The notes: a model not told the origin generated them from the letters alone. A stretch of DNA of 64,000 bases from Sphingomonas sp. (GCF_029239295.1 NZ_JAQZBC010000009.1:58642-122641); one strand, 5' to 3'; counted from the stretch's first letter, positions 46,009 through 56,019 are shown. Made by a program: numbers and translations.

Positions 46009-48465
46009 CTAGAAGAACAGCTTGCGGAAGCTGAGCCTGACCGACCGTCCGAGCGGGTCTAGCAGCGCCGGCTGATACCCGATCGGGACCGCCCCGGCAG
46101 CATCGCGCACGTCCAGCCGCTGATTGAACAGGTTATTCACGGAGAGCGTCACGCGTGAGCCACGAAAGAAGGGCGCGTTCTGCACCAGCGACCGCTGTTG
46201 GCCAAGATCGGCGAAGACGCGCAGATTGGCGGTGAACAGCGAGCCGAAGCTGAGATCCTCGGGCGAGGGCGCGCCATTGGGATTGGCGAGCAATGTCGTG
46301 CCGGCCTGCCATGTTCCATTCAGCCGTACGCCGACGCCATGACGATTATAGCCTGCGTTGAACTCGACCTCATGGCGTGGCTGGCCACCTCGTGCGCTTA
46401 TCGCCGATCCATTCAGCAGATCTAGCTCGGGCACACCGGGCCGGATCAGGATCGTATCCTCCAGCCGCCAGGTGTGGAACACGCTCAGCTGGACGCGGCC
46501 CTGCCGTGCGCCGCCAAAGCCACCGCGGCCCATGCCGCCGGCGCGTCCACCGAATCCGCCCGGGCCGCGCTCCCCAGGTGTGCGAACGCCCGTCTGGCTT
46601 GCCTCGCCCGGTGCGGTTCCGCCCGCGCCGGAGCGCCCACGCTCGCGGAAAGCGGCGCGGCGCTCTGCGATCTGTTCGGCGGAGAGCGGTTGACCATCCG
46701 GGCCGGTTGGTGGCGGCGCCTCCAACGTCTCACTCCAGTTGAAGCCCCAACGAATCTGCCGGCTGTGGCTACGATCGAAGTTCACCGGCCGCGTGTCGAT
46801 GCTGATGAGGGTGCCGGCGGCATCGCGGTCGAAGCGGTTAGGGAAGGCGGCCTCGATCTCTGGCGTGGCCGTCGGGAAGCTGGCGATCGGATTGTCGATC
46901 CGGCTGTCAGTGTAATTGGCGAGCAGCGTCAGATTGGTACCGCTGATCGGCTTCACCGTCAGGCCGAGTTTCACCACGCGGCGCTGATCGGCGGACAGGT
47001 TCGGATTGCCGCCAGTGATCGTGGTCGCATCGACCGTCTGACCGGTCACCAGATCGAAGACGCGGACATTGGGCGTCACGATCAATGGGTTGCCGAGCTG
47101 CTGGATAGTCGGCGCACCCTGTTCATGCGCAACCGAGCCGATCAGTCGAACAGCCTCCACAGGGCGCCAGTTGAACCCATATCCGACGGCACCCAGCGTG
47201 CCATAGTCCGACAGCTGGTCGACCCCGCCGTTGACCGTTGCCGATAGCGCACCGAGCGCTCCATCGCGGAAGATGGGGATGTCGATGTTGGCCTGCCCGG
47301 AGCCCTGATCGCGTGACAGGTCGGTAGAGGTGATGAGCCCTGCTCGGCGCGATTCACCGCTGATGTCGCGGAGCGTGAAGCCCGCCTTGAGCGTCGTCGT
47401 CACCGCGCCGGCAGGAAGATCGAACAGGCTGCCGCTGAGCGTCCCTTCTGTCTCGATCGTCTGCGCGACTGACTCGGCGCGGTCGCGCCGGATGCCGCCG
47501 CCAGCGTCGCGATCGGTGAGGGTGGTGGACCAGTCGCGCGTGTAGCCGCCGTTCAGCGACCAGCGCCATTGATCGGCATCGCCATTCAACGCGTAGTTGA
47601 GCACACCGGTGCGGGTACGGCCCTCGCGCAGCAGACGTTGGCCGTCTGCCGACGATCCAAGGCCCGCGCGCGTATCCGCGCCCTCTAGCTCACCGCTGAT
47701 GGTGGCCGAGACATTGCCCAGGATCGTGCGATTGTAGGTCGCGTTCAGCTTCGCGGCATCGCTGGCGGCCAGCAACGTACGGTTCGGATCGGCCTCGGCC
47801 AGGTCGCGCTGGGTTTCGAACAGCGGGTTGCTGTGGGTATATTCCCCGTCGACGCTGAAGCGGCTGCCATTGCCCAGGCGCAGATAGTTGAGCGTTGCTT
47901 CATGCACCTGACGCCCGCCGTCGGTCGCCAGGTTCGTCTCCGCCTCCGCCGTGATGGCGTTGAAGCGCCGGCGCAGGACGATGTTCACCACCTTTTGGTC
48001 GGCGCGATAGCCGTATTTGAGTGCAACCTCCTCCGGCAGGATGTCGACGCGCTGGATCGCCTCGGGCGGAAGCCCGCGGATCTCTCGAAAGCCGCTGATC
48101 CGGCGGCCACCGAGCAGGACGACCGGTGCCCCGCCGCCACGCCCCTGAATGCTGCCGGTCAGCGGTGCGAGTTCCTCCAGCAGTTCACCGATCGTGCTGG
48201 CACCGTAGGCACGGATATCGCGACCGCTCAGCACCACCTCCGGCTTGATATCGCCAATCACCGACCCGCGCGGCTGCCGGCTGCCCGTCACGACGATGTC
48301 GTCCTCAAGCTCGAGCTCGGCTTCGGCCTCCTCGGCCGTCTGCGGCTCGGCGGCTTGGATGGCGGCAGGGGCTGGCGTTGGCGTCGTCGGGATTGCGGCA
48401 AGTGAAGCGACGGGCAGGAGGAGGATCGACAAGGACAAACTCCGGAACAGACGTAGGATGATCAC
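46009..48465 (-). CDS. TonB-dependent outer-membrane receptor with Gly/Arg-rich insert
   Basis: 818 residues. Signal peptide ([24 protein letters not shown]), a TonB-box-like DDIVVTGSR near residue 54, plug domain to about 170 ([32 protein letters not shown]), then a 22-strand beta-barrel ending in LSFRKLFF with a terminal Phe, as outer-membrane barrels do. Between residues about 600 and 680 lies a loop rich in Gly, Arg and Pro ([17 protein letters not shown]). Ligand unknown; no nearby iron or vitamin genes. The promoter is probably in 48466-48656. Confidence 0.92.
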   Translation of the reverse strand: MIILRLFRSLSLSILLLPVASLAAIPTTPTPAPAAIQAAEPQTAEEAEAELELEDDIVVTGSRQPRGSVIGDIKPEVVLSGRDIRAYGASTIGELLEELAPLTGSIQGRGGGAPVVLLGGRRISGFREIRGLPPEAIQRVDILPEEVALKYGYRADQKVVNIVLRRRFNAITAEAETNLATDGGRQVHEATLNYLRLGNGSRFSVDGEYTHSNPLFETQRDLAEADPNRTLLAASDAAKLNATYNRTILGNVSATISGELEGADTRAGLGSSADGQRLLREGRTRTGVLNYALNGDADQWRWSLNGGYTRDWSTTLTDRDAGGGIRRDRAESVAQTIETEGTLSGSLFDLPAGAVTTTLKAGFTLRDISGESRRAGLITSTDLSRDQGSGQANIDIPIFRDGALGALSATVNGGVDQLSDYGTLGAVGYGFNWRPVEAVRLIGSVAHEQGAPTIQQLGNPLIVTPNVRVFDLVTGQTVDATTITGGNPNLSADQRRVVKLGLTVKPISGTNLTLLANYTDSRIDNPIASFPTATPEIEAAFPNRFDRDAAGTLISIDTRPVNFDRSHSRQIRWGFNWSETLEAPPPTGPDGQPLSAEQIAERRAAFRERGRSGAGGTAPGEASQTGVRTPGERGPGGFGGRAGGMGRGGFGGARQGRVQLSVFHTWRLEDTILIRPGVPELDLLNGSAISARGGQPRHEVEFNAGYNRHGVGVRLNGTWQAGTTLLANPNGAPSPEDLSFGSLFTANLRVFADLGQQRSLVQNAPFFRGSRVTLSVNNLFNQRLDVRDAAGAVPIGYQPALLDPLGRSVRLSFRKLFF

Positions 48466-48586
48466 GCCCTACGGCATGGGTGTGGGGGAAGTGTCGCAAC
48501 GACCGTGCAGAATCGTCGCAAATTGTACCGGTGCGATGATCGCTCCCGATCGCAGATCGCGCCGCCGACAGTCGTTCCGGTGCCTG

Positions 48587-48604
48587 GGCGTGCAGATGCA
48601 CGCC
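48587..48604. promoter_or_regulatory. Perfect inverted repeat upstream of the TonB receptor
   Basis: GGCGTGCA-GA-TGCACGCC, arms of eight bases, 122 bases before the receptor start and 53 after the oxidoreductase stop. A second imperfect stem, GCCGC-CTTA-GCGGC, lies at 48614-48627. Either could be an operator or the end of the oxidoreductase transcript. Confidence 0.4.
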
Positions 48605-48656
48605 GACAGCCGAGCCGCCTTAGCGGCGCTCAGCTGATGACGATAGGAGGGGTTGG

Positions 48657-50933
48657 TCAGGTCACGATGCGGACCGGCACGCCTTTCGAAGCAGGCGTCT
48701 TCGACGCTTCATCATGGTACCAGAGCGGCACCAGCGGGTTGGCCTCCGGATAGTAGGCGCCGATGCAGCCGCGGGGCAGGAGATAGGGGGTCACCGTCAG
48801 GCCATCCACCTGACGATGCTGGCCGTCATCCGCGTCGCTGGCCAGGCTCACCACCTGTCCTTCGGCCAGGCCGGCAGCCGCAATGTCGTCCGGGTTCATC
48901 AGCACCACGTCGCGCGTACCTTCTATGCCGCGCAGCCGGTCGGAATAGCCGTAGATGGTGGTGTTGAACTGGTCGTTCGAGCGTAGCGTCATCAGCCGCC
49001 AACGGCCGACCTTGTCGCCGAGGCCGAGCGCCGACAACGATACCGGCACGGTGAACTCCGCCTTGCCGCTCTCCGTCTTCCAGATCCTCTCGCGCGCGGC
49101 ATTGCCCTTGTAGAAGCCGCCCGGCGTAAAGACCCGCGCGTTGAAGTTGGCGAACATTTCCGGATAGGTCTGTTCGATGAGGTCGCGGATCAGGCCATAG
49201 TCGGCGGTCCAATCGTCCCATCGCGCCTTGGGGTTCGGCGGCAGCGTCGCCTTGGCCAAACCGCAGACGATCGCCACCTCGGATTTCAGATGTTCGCTCG
49301 CGGGAGTTCCGTTGCCCAGCGAGCCGTGGATGCACGACAGCGAATCCTCCATCGTCACGGTCTGCGCGCCGGTTACCTGCATGTCCTTTTCCGACCGGCC
49401 GAGGCACGGCAGGAGGTAGGCGATCTCGCCATTGATCAGGTGGCTGCGGTTCAGCTTCGTGGCGATCTGGACGGTAAGACGCATCGATTGCCACGCCTCC
49501 TCCATCTTTCCCTGTTCGGGAATGGCGCGAACGAAATTGCCGCCCAGCCCGATGAACGCCTTCACTTCGCCCGAGATGATCTTCTCGCACGCATCGACGG
49601 TGGTCAGCCCCTTTTCGCGAGGAGGGTCGAAGCCAAATTGTTCTGCGAGGCGATCTAGCGGGACGAGTTCGGGCTTTTCCGAGATGCCGACGGTGCGCTG
49701 GCCCTGCACGTTGCTGTGCCCGCGGATCGGCGCGATGCCCGATCCTTCGCGCCCCACGCTTCCCTTCAGCAGCGCCAGATTGACGAGCGTCGTCAGATTG
49801 TCCGACCCATGGACATGCTGGGTCAGGCCCATGCCGTACATGAAGATCGTCCGCTCGGCGGCGATATAGACATCCGCTGCGGCCTCAAGATTGGCGCGCG
49901 ACAGTCCGCTTTCTCGTTCGATGTCGGCCCACGACAGGTTGTTGGCGTGCGCCTTCACCTCTTCGAAGCCTTGCGTGTGCTGTTCGAGGAAGTCGACGTC
50001 GAGCACATGGCGCTGCTCCTCGCGCCAGCGACGTTCCTCGGTGGCGAGGACGTGCTTGATCATGCCCATGATCGCCGCAATGTCGCCGCCGGCCTTCACT
50101 TGCAGGTATTGCGAGGAAATGTCGGTCTGCTTGCCGGTCAGCATCTCGACCGGGCTCTGCGGGTTCTTGAACCGCTCCAATCCCGTCTCGCGGATCGGGT
50201 TGAAGGTCACGATCTTCACGCCGCGACGCACCGCCTCTTGCAGCGGATGAAGCAGGCGCGGTGCGTTCGATCCGGTGTTGTGCCCGAAGAAGAAGATCGC
50301 ATCGCATTTCTCGAGGTCCTCGAGAACGCAGGTGCCGACCGGCGACCCGATCGCCTTCTTGAGCGCGACGGAGGTCGTTTCATGGCACATGTTGGAACTG
50401 TCGGGCAGGTTGTTATGCCCGTACATCCGCGCAAACAGCGCGTAGAGGTAGCTCGTCTCCAGGCTGGCGCGGCCCGAGGCGTAGAATACCGTGCTTTTCG
50501 GATCCAGGCTGTTCAACTCTGTCGAGATTGCGGAAAATGCCTCGTCCCAGGAACAGGGCACGTATTTGTCGCTGGCCCGGTCATAGCGCATCGGGTGGGT
50601 GAGGCGGCCCTGATGCTCCAGATCATAATCCTTCCAGCCACGCAGCTCCGTCACACTATGCTGCGCGAAGAATTCAGGCGTGCAGCGGCGCGACGTCATT
50701 TCCCATAACGTGGCCTTTGCGCCATTTTCGCAGAACTCGAAGGGATGTGGATGCTTCGGCTTTCCCCACGCGCAGGACACACACATGAAGCCGCCGGGCT
50801 TGTTCTGACGCCGCAGCGTATCCAGCGCGGCTGGGGAGGGCCGTTCCCGCGCGAGCACCTCGGTCATCCCGCGGACCGAACCCCAGCCACCGGCGGCACC
50901 GGAATAATGAACCGTATCCTTCTCGTCAGCCAC
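48657..50933 (-). CDS. FdhF/YdeP family molybdopterin oxidoreductase
   Basis: 758 residues. Bis-MGD enzyme of the DMSO-reductase superfamily: N-terminal CVSCAWGKPKHPHPFEFCENGAK, AEDLEKCDAIFFFGHNTGSNAPR for cofactor binding, GSGIAPIRGHSNVQGQRTVG, and the C-terminal MTLRSNDQFNTTIYGYSDRLRG. YdeP in E. coli supports acid resistance; the substrate is unknown. Start at GTG 50933, with AAGGA six bases upstream. Divergent from the sulfite-oxidase-like gene (106-base gap). Molybdate comes from ModABC at 42-44 kb. Confidence 0.92.
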   Translation of the reverse strand: MADEKDTVHYSGAAGGWGSVRGMTEVLARERPSPAALDTLRRQNKPGGFMCVSCAWGKPKHPHPFEFCENGAKATLWEMTSRRCTPEFFAQHSVTELRGWKDYDLEHQGRLTHPMRYDRASDKYVPCSWDEAFSAISTELNSLDPKSTVFYASGRASLETSYLYALFARMYGHNNLPDSSNMCHETTSVALKKAIGSPVGTCVLEDLEKCDAIFFFGHNTGSNAPRLLHPLQEAVRRGVKIVTFNPIRETGLERFKNPQSPVEMLTGKQTDISSQYLQVKAGGDIAAIMGMIKHVLATEERRWREEQRHVLDVDFLEQHTQGFEEVKAHANNLSWADIERESGLSRANLEAAADVYIAAERTIFMYGMGLTQHVHGSDNLTTLVNLALLKGSVGREGSGIAPIRGHSNVQGQRTVGISEKPELVPLDRLAEQFGFDPPREKGLTTVDACEKIISGEVKAFIGLGGNFVRAIPEQGKMEEAWQSMRLTVQIATKLNRSHLINGEIAYLLPCLGRSEKDMQVTGAQTVTMEDSLSCIHGSLGNGTPASEHLKSEVAIVCGLAKATLPPNPKARWDDWTADYGLIRDLIEQTYPEMFANFNARVFTPGGFYKGNAARERIWKTESGKAEFTVPVSLSALGLGDKVGRWRLMTLRSNDQFNTTIYGYSDRLRGIEGTRDVVLMNPDDIAAAGLAEGQVVSLASDADDGQHRQVDGLTVTPYLLPRGCIGAYYPEANPLVPLWYHDEASKTPASKGVPVRIVT

Positions 50934-51039
50934 ACAATGTCCTTTCGCGCGCCAGCCGTTCAAGGCTGACAACGCGGGCAACGAGCTTTAGATCAAAGGC
51001 GGCGGGACGAAATGCCGCAGCTCGAGGAGGATCGGTGTC

Positions 51040-51693
51040 ATGGATGAGGAGCCGCTTCCCGACGAGACGAAGCTGACCCGATCGAAGCAGCACTGGGCGA
51101 GTGTGCGCAAGTTCATCACCGGAACGCCGCGTCATGGCGACGATCGCCTGCCGCCGGGGCAGCATCTCGTGCGCGACTGGCCAGTGCTCGATCTGGGGCG
51201 GCAGCCCGCCGTCGCGGTCGAGCGGTGGCGGCTGACGGTGAAGGGGCTGGTAGCGCGGCCGGTCACGCTCGACTGGGCGGCGTTCCAGGCCCTGCCGCAG
51301 GAGACGCGGCGTACCGATATCCACTGCGTCACCACCTGGTCACGCTATGACAATGAGTGGGCCGGGGTCGCAACGCAGTCGCTGCTTGATCTGGTCGAGC
51401 CGCGCGACGAGGCGGCGTTCGTGATGCTGCACGGCTATGACGGCTATACCACCAACGTGCCGCTGGCTGATTTCGCCGCGGACGATGCGGTGATCGCGCA
51501 TGGCTGGCAGGGAAAGCCGCTCACGCGTGAGCATGGCGGCCCGGCACGGTTGGTGATCCCGCACCTCTACTTCTGGAAAAGCGCCAAGTGGATCAGCGCC
51601 ATCGAGTTCCTCGGCGCTGACCGGCTCGGCTTTTGGGAGGTGAACGGCTATCACCGCCGCGGCGACCCGTGGGCAGAGGAGCGCTACAGCTGA
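51040..51693 (+). CDS. Sulfite-oxidase-like molybdopterin protein
   Basis: 217 residues, a stand-alone sulfite oxidase molybdopterin domain of the YuiH/MsrP-related group. The Mo-binding Cys is in RTDIHCVTTWSRYDNEW near residue 98; further marks are LLDLVEPRDEAAFVMLHGYDGYTTNVPL, GKPLTREHGGPARLVIPHLYFWKSAKWI. No signal peptide, so cytoplasmic or unclear. Typical partners (MsrQ) are absent. Possibly controlled from the same divergent region as the FdhF/YdeP-type gene. Confidence 0.9.
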   Translation: MDEEPLPDETKLTRSKQHWASVRKFITGTPRHGDDRLPPGQHLVRDWPVLDLGRQPAVAVERWRLTVKGLVARPVTLDWAAFQALPQETRRTDIHCVTTWSRYDNEWAGVATQSLLDLVEPRDEAAFVMLHGYDGYTTNVPLADFAADDAVIAHGWQGKPLTREHGGPARLVIPHLYFWKSAKWISAIEFLGADRLGFWEVNGYHRRGDPWAEERYS

Positions 51694-51705
51694 GCGCCAT
51701 TTCCG

Positions 51706-52746
51706 CTACGCGGAACGGCGGCCCAGCGTGTGACCGGCGGCGACCACGGCGATCAGTAGGATGGCGGCGTTCACCTGATGCGCGACTGCCACCGTGATAT
51801 CGACGCCGGTGAGCAGGGTAGCGATGCCCAGCAGGATCTGGAGCCCGGTCAGCAGGATGACCGCGCCCCAGGCATTCACCGCGCCCCGCCGGCGCGCAGC
51901 GAACGCCAGCCATACGACGGCGGCCGCCGCAGCAAAGGCGAACCAGCGGTGGACGAACTGAACCACGATCGGATTGTCGACGAGATTGCGCCAGGCCGGC
52001 TCGAGCATCGGCGCGCCGACAGGGAAGAAGGTGTCGCCCATCAACGGCCAGGTGCTGAAGGCGTAACCGGCGTTGAGACCGGCGGTGAAGGCACCGATGA
52101 AGATCTGCACGCCGAGGAGCAACATGGCCACCGCCGCCAGTGGCCGCAACCGCGACGGCTGGGCGAGCGGATTTCTCGCCAGATCGCGCAGGTCGAGCGC
52201 CGTCCAGACGACGCCGCCAAGGATCACAAGTGCGGCGGAGAGGTGAACGGCGAGCCGGACATGGCTGACATCAGTACGCACCGACAGGCCGGAAGCGACC
52301 ATCCACCAGCCGATCGCGCCCTGAAGCCCGCCGAGCGCGAGTAGCGCCAGCAGGCGAGGCCCGTAGCCGCGCGGGATCTGCCGCTTGATCGCGAACCATA
52401 GCAGCGGCACCGCAAAGGCCAGGCCGATCACCCGGCCGAGCAAGCGATGGACATATTCCCAGAAGAATATCTCCTTGAAGCCGTCCAGCGTCATGCCCTG
52501 GTTGATCTGCTGATATTCGGGAATGCGCTGATAATGAGCGAATTCGGCCATCCACTGCGCCTCGTTCAGGGGCGGGATGATCCCGGTGATCGGTTTCCAC
52601 TGCGTGATCGACAGTCCCGATTCGGTCAGGCGCGTGATGCCGCCGACGGCAACCATGGCGACGATGAGGGCGGCGACGACGTAAAGCCATCGCGCCAAGG
52701 CAAGTGGCCGCGGTGAGACGCGAAAGCCAGGACTGGGCTTGAGCAT
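51706..52746 (-). CDS. ctaA: Heme A synthase (COX15-type)
   Basis: 346 residues, eight membrane helices in two halves. Conserved histidines lie in WEYVHRLLGRVIGLAF, VRLAVHLSAALVILG, QFVHRWFAFAAAAAV and VAHQVNAAILLIAVV, which bind heme. It hydroxylates heme O to heme A for cytochrome aa3 oxidase. Opens with a proline/arginine-rich tail and WLYVVAALIVAMVAVGGITRLTESGLSITQWKP, typical of the family. Converges with the sulfite-oxidase-like gene, 12 bases apart. Confidence 0.96.
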   Translation of the reverse strand: MLKPSPGFRVSPRPLALARWLYVVAALIVAMVAVGGITRLTESGLSITQWKPITGIIPPLNEAQWMAEFAHYQRIPEYQQINQGMTLDGFKEIFFWEYVHRLLGRVIGLAFAVPLLWFAIKRQIPRGYGPRLLALLALGGLQGAIGWWMVASGLSVRTDVSHVRLAVHLSAALVILGGVVWTALDLRDLARNPLAQPSRLRPLAAVAMLLLGVQIFIGAFTAGLNAGYAFSTWPLMGDTFFPVGAPMLEPAWRNLVDNPIVVQFVHRWFAFAAAAAVVWLAFAARRRGAVNAWGAVILLTGLQILLGIATLLTGVDITVAVAHQVNAAILLIAVVAAGHTLGRRSA

Positions 52747-52890
52747 GCAGCCATCTAGAAGCGTGGGATCATTGTCGCAATGGCGCGTCCCGCGCGGATC
52801 ATCGGGATACGACGGCGTGGTCGAAGCGAAGCGACATTAATCTCGATGTGATGTTGTATCCTGTCCCGTGCGGCGCTACATGCGTCGGCG

Positions 52891-53280
52891 ATGGCAACCC
52901 TGACGCATCCCGCCAGCACCTCCCGACTCGATCGCCTGGCGATCATCGTGTCCGGGCTTTGTGTCGTTCACTGCATCGCGAGCGCGGTGCTGATCGCGAT
53001 GCTGTCGGCGGTCGGCGGCATGATGGTGGACCCGGTCTTCCACGAAGTCGGCTTGATGATCGCCATCATCCTGGGTGCGATCGGCCTGGGCCGCGGCGCA
53101 TTGCAGCATGGCAACCTCTGGCCGATCGGTGTTGGATCGCTGGGCCTCGGCATCATGGCCGGCGCGCTGACGCTGCCGCACGATGCGGGGCTGGTGCATA
53201 CCGGTGAGGCGTTCTGGACGATTGTCGGTGTCGGTCTGCTGGCGTTGGGCCACGATCTGAACCGGCGCGCCAACGCGTAA
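52891..53280 (+). CDS. MerC-domain membrane protein
   Basis: 129 residues, four membrane helices. The first contains GLCVVHCIASAVLIAML, with the paired Cys and His of MerC mercury or metal transporters; the second metal-binding Cys pair is missing. No mer operon is nearby, so the role is likely metal handling of another kind. Convergent with the methyltransferase gene (15 bases). Confidence 0.85.
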   Translation: MATLTHPASTSRLDRLAIIVSGLCVVHCIASAVLIAMLSAVGGMMVDPVFHEVGLMIAIILGAIGLGRGALQHGNLWPIGVGSLGLGIMAGALTLPHDAGLVHTGEAFWTIVGVGLLALGHDLNRRANA

Positions 53281-53295
53281 TCAATTGAGTGCAGC

Positions 53296-54132
53296 TCAGC
53301 CGGGTGGCCGGAGCGTTGCTGCGAGCGATGCCGTTCCGCTGCCCCGCCGTGCCGGTTTTGGCTGATCGGGAGATGGCGCCCAGCCGGTCAGGAAGATGAT
53401 TTCGAACCGTTCTGCAATCCGGCCGTCAGGGTCGGCCAGTTCGGCAAACGCCGCGGCGGTGCGGGCCACGGTCACCGCGCCAAGTGGCTGACGATCGATC
53501 AGCAGGTTGGTGGCTGCCATCCCGCGCAGATCATCGAACAATCGCCCGGCATTGCCGTAGCGAACACGCAGCGGCTCGGCATCCGCCACCGGCAACGCGA
53601 AGCCCGCGCGCATCAGCAGATCGCCCGCAGACCTGACGTCAATCTGCGGATGGAATCGCGCGGTGGGGCGGTCCGCTTCTGCCGAGCGAAAGGCCGCTCT
53701 CAAGGTGGAAAGCGAGCCAGCGCCCAGGAAAGCGCCGAGGAACAGACCGTCCGGTCGCAACGCGCGGCGGATGAGGGTAAGCGCGCCGGGCACGTCGTTT
53801 ACCTGATCGAGGACGCCAGCCGACACGATGAGGTCGAAGGAGTGATCGGCAAACGGCAGGCGATCCTCGTCGCCCTGCACGCCGCCGGACTGGCGCGCAA
53901 ACCGGAAGCCCGCATCCAGCCGCGCGATCCGAGCGCCGGCCGGCGCCGCAAAGCTGCCGTCAAAGCTGCCGAGATCGAGAACATCGGTGAACGATCGCTT
54001 CACGCTGTCGAGTCGCTCGGCGATGCCATCCAGCATGGTAGCGCGGATGAAATCATGCGCTGCGAAATCGGATGCAGCACGGTCGCGTCGAGTACGTCGC
54101 GCTGCTCGGTCAAATATTTCGGGAGCCGTCAT
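53296..54132 (-). CDS. SAM-dependent methyltransferase-like protein (NDUFAF5-like)
   Basis: 278 residues. Class I Rossmann methyltransferase: VLDLGSFDGSFA (motif I), DRLPFADHSFDLIVSAGVLDQVND, and RRALRPDGLFLGAFLGAGSL. The start MTAPEIFDRAARRTRRDRAA resembles alphaproteobacterial homologues of mitochondrial NDUFAF5, which hydroxylates an arginine in complex I; BioC is an alternative name used for such proteins. Start at ATG 54132, divergent from comF after 45 bases. Confidence 0.87.
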   Translation of the reverse strand: MTAPEIFDRAARRTRRDRAASDFAAHDFIRATMLDGIAERLDSVKRSFTDVLDLGSFDGSFAAPAGARIARLDAGFRFARQSGGVQGDEDRLPFADHSFDLIVSAGVLDQVNDVPGALTLIRRALRPDGLFLGAFLGAGSLSTLRAAFRSAEADRPTARFHPQIDVRSAGDLLMRAGFALPVADAEPLRVRYGNAGRLFDDLRGMAATNLLIDRQPLGAVTVARTAAAFAELADPDGRIAERFEIIFLTGWAPSPDQPKPARRGSGTASLAATLRPPG

Positions 54133-54177
54133 CGCGCGGCTTGTGCGCCCGGCAGCGCCGCGCGACAAGCAGGGACA

Positions 54178-54903
54178 ATGCTCGCCAAGCTGCTTCAGCC
54201 GGTGCTTTCTCTGGCGCTGCCACCGCGGTGCGCAGGATGTGGCGCGATTGCCGATAATGATCACCGCTTCTGCGCGGCGTGTTGGGGATCGTTGCGGTTC
54301 CTGGGGCCGCCCTGGTGCGCGGCCTGCCATATGCCCTTCAGTCATGAGCCGGAGCCCGGCACGCGATGCGGTCCTTGCCTGGCAGCCGCGCCCCGGCACG
54401 GGAGCGTTGATGCGGCGGTCGCCTATGGGGCCGTAGCACGAACGGTGGCGCTGCGGCTGAAATACGCTGGCCGCGCGGCTTTTGCCGAGACGGCGGCGCG
54501 GCTGATGGTCCGCCACCTGGCAGCGGATACCGATCTTCTGATCCCCGTGCCGCTCCATCGATGGCGCTTATGGTCACGCGGGTACAATCAGGCCGGCCTG
54601 ATCGCCGGCGCGCTGGGGCGGCTTAGCGGGGTTCCGATCGACGTTCACGGGCTGGTTCGCCGCCGTGCGACCCCCGTCTTGCGTGTGCAGAGCGGGGCAG
54701 GTCGCCGACGCACCGTACGGGGTGCATTCGAGGTGCCGCACACGCTGCGAATCCGCGTTGCGGGCAAGCGGATCGTGCTGGTCGATGATGTCTATACCAG
54801 CGGGGCGACAACCGACGCCTGCATCGCGGCGCTTCATGCTGGCGGCGCTGCGCGCGTCGCGGTGCTGTGCTGGGCGCGCGTGATTGCAGATGGCGATGAT
54901 TGA
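54178..54903 (+). CDS. comF: ComF family protein
   Basis: 241 residues. N-terminal zinc finger CAGCGAIADNDHRFCAACWG and a phosphoribosyltransferase-type domain with the PRPP loop IVLVDDVYTSGATTDACIA near residue 205. In transformable bacteria ComF helps single-stranded DNA uptake; here the role is assumed. First gene of a conserved alphaproteobacterial string (comF-grxC-nitrilase-DUF1178). Start at ATG 54178 with AGGGA upstream; a longer frame to 53650 is antisense shadow. Confidence 0.9.
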   Translation: MLAKLLQPVLSLALPPRCAGCGAIADNDHRFCAACWGSLRFLGPPWCAACHMPFSHEPEPGTRCGPCLAAAPRHGSVDAAVAYGAVARTVALRLKYAGRAAFAETAARLMVRHLAADTDLLIPVPLHRWRLWSRGYNQAGLIAGALGRLSGVPIDVHGLVRRRATPVLRVQSGAGRRRTVRGAFEVPHTLRIRVAGKRIVLVDDVYTSGATTDACIAALHAGGAARVAVLCWARVIADGDD

Positions 54904-54934
54904 CAATTGCGCGGCGCATCCACACGTCTTCCCC

Positions 54935-55192
54935 ATGGCCCGTGTTGAAATCTACACCAAGGCGTGGTGCCCCTATTGCGTCCGCGCGAAGCAGCTCCTC
55001 GCAAGCAAGGGCGTCGAGCCGACCGAATATGACATCACGCTCGGCGGGGAGAAACGCGTCGAGATGATCGATCGCGCCGGTGGGCGCACCACAGTGCCGC
55101 AGATTTTCATCGACGGGCGCCATGTCGGCGGATCGGATGACATTGCCGCGCTCGACCGCGCGGGCAAGCTCGACCCGCTTCTCACTTCCTGA
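54935..55192 (+). CDS. grxC: Glutaredoxin 3
   Basis: 85 residues, thioredoxin fold. The redox motif is TKAWCPYCVRAK with CPYC near residue 12; TTVPQIFIDGRHVGGSDD holds the cis-Pro and glutathione-binding loop. Start set to ATG 54935 (MARVEIYTK). Reduces disulfides with glutathione; three bases before the next gene. Confidence 0.96.
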   Translation: MARVEIYTKAWCPYCVRAKQLLASKGVEPTEYDITLGGEKRVEMIDRAGGRTTVPQIFIDGRHVGGSDDIAALDRAGKLDPLLTS

Positions 55193-55194
55193 CG

Positions 55195-56019
55195 ATGCGC
55201 GCTGCCATCCTGCAAATGACCAGCGGGATCGATCCCGCGGCCAATGCGCGCACCTTGACCGACGCGATCGGCCAGGCGGCAGGGGACGGCGCGACGATGC
55301 TTTTCACGCCGGAAATGTCGGGCCTGATCGATCGGGATCGGGCACGCGCCGCCCATTCCATCACCGCTGAGGAGGATGACCCGGTACTCGCGGCCGTGCG
55401 CAATGCCGCGGCGAAATCTGGCCTTTGGGTGCATCTCGGCAGCCTGGCGGTGCGGCGTGATGACGGTCGGCTGGCGAACCGCGGCTTCGTCATTGACGGC
55501 AGCGGGGAGGTTCGTGGCCGCTACGACAAGCTGCACCTGTTTGATGTCGATCTGCCGACGGGTGAGAGTTGGCGCGAGTCCGCCGCCTATGTAGGCGGGG
55601 ACACGGCGGTGGTGGCGCGCACGCCGCTCGGCGATCTCGGCCTGTCGATCTGTTACGACATTCGCTTTCCGAGCCTTTACCAGCGCCTGAGCGATGCGGG
55701 CGCTACGATCATCAGCGTACCGGCTGCGTTCACGCGTCCGACAGGCGCCGCGCACTGGCACATATTGCTGCAGGCGCGGGCGATCGAAAACGCCGCCTTC
55801 GTGATTGCTGCGGCTCAGACGGGTCGGCACGAGGACGGGCGCGAGACCTATGGCTATTCGCTCGCAATTGATCCCTGGGGCGCGGTGCTGTCCGACATGG
55901 GCGAGCGCCCCGGCTTGGCGGTAGTGGCGATCGACCCGCAGCAGGTCTCCGACGTGCGCCAGCGTATTCCTGTTACCGAACATCGTCGTGAGATCCCCCC
56001 CGTGCGGGTGGTGCCATGA
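55195..56019 (+). CDS. Nitrilase-superfamily carbon-nitrogen hydrolase
   Basis: 274 residues. The Glu-Lys-Cys triad is visible: FTPEMSGL (Glu), YDKLHLFDVDL (Lys near 113) and LGLSICYDIRFP (Cys near 148). Closest to the Nit/deaminated-glutathione amidase group, which fits a role in repairing deaminated glutathione beside grxC; the substrate is inferred. Start 3 bases after grxC; the stop overlaps DUF1178 by ATGA. Confidence 0.93.
   Translation: MRAAILQMTSGIDPAANARTLTDAIGQAAGDGATMLFTPEMSGLIDRDRARAAHSITAEEDDPVLAAVRNAAAKSGLWVHLGSLAVRRDDGRLANRGFVIDGSGEVRGRYDKLHLFDVDLPTGESWRESAAYVGGDTAVVARTPLGDLGLSICYDIRFPSLYQRLSDAGATIISVPAAFTRPTGAAHWHILLQARAIENAAFVIAAAQTGRHEDGRETYGYSLAIDPWGAVLSDMGERPGLAVVAIDPQQVSDVRQRIPVTEHRREIPPVRVVP

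Noticed and set aside
52830..52890. Possible Zur or other metal-regulator box before the MerC-domain gene
   Set aside because: GATGTTGTATC has only weak dyad symmetry; not enough to call.
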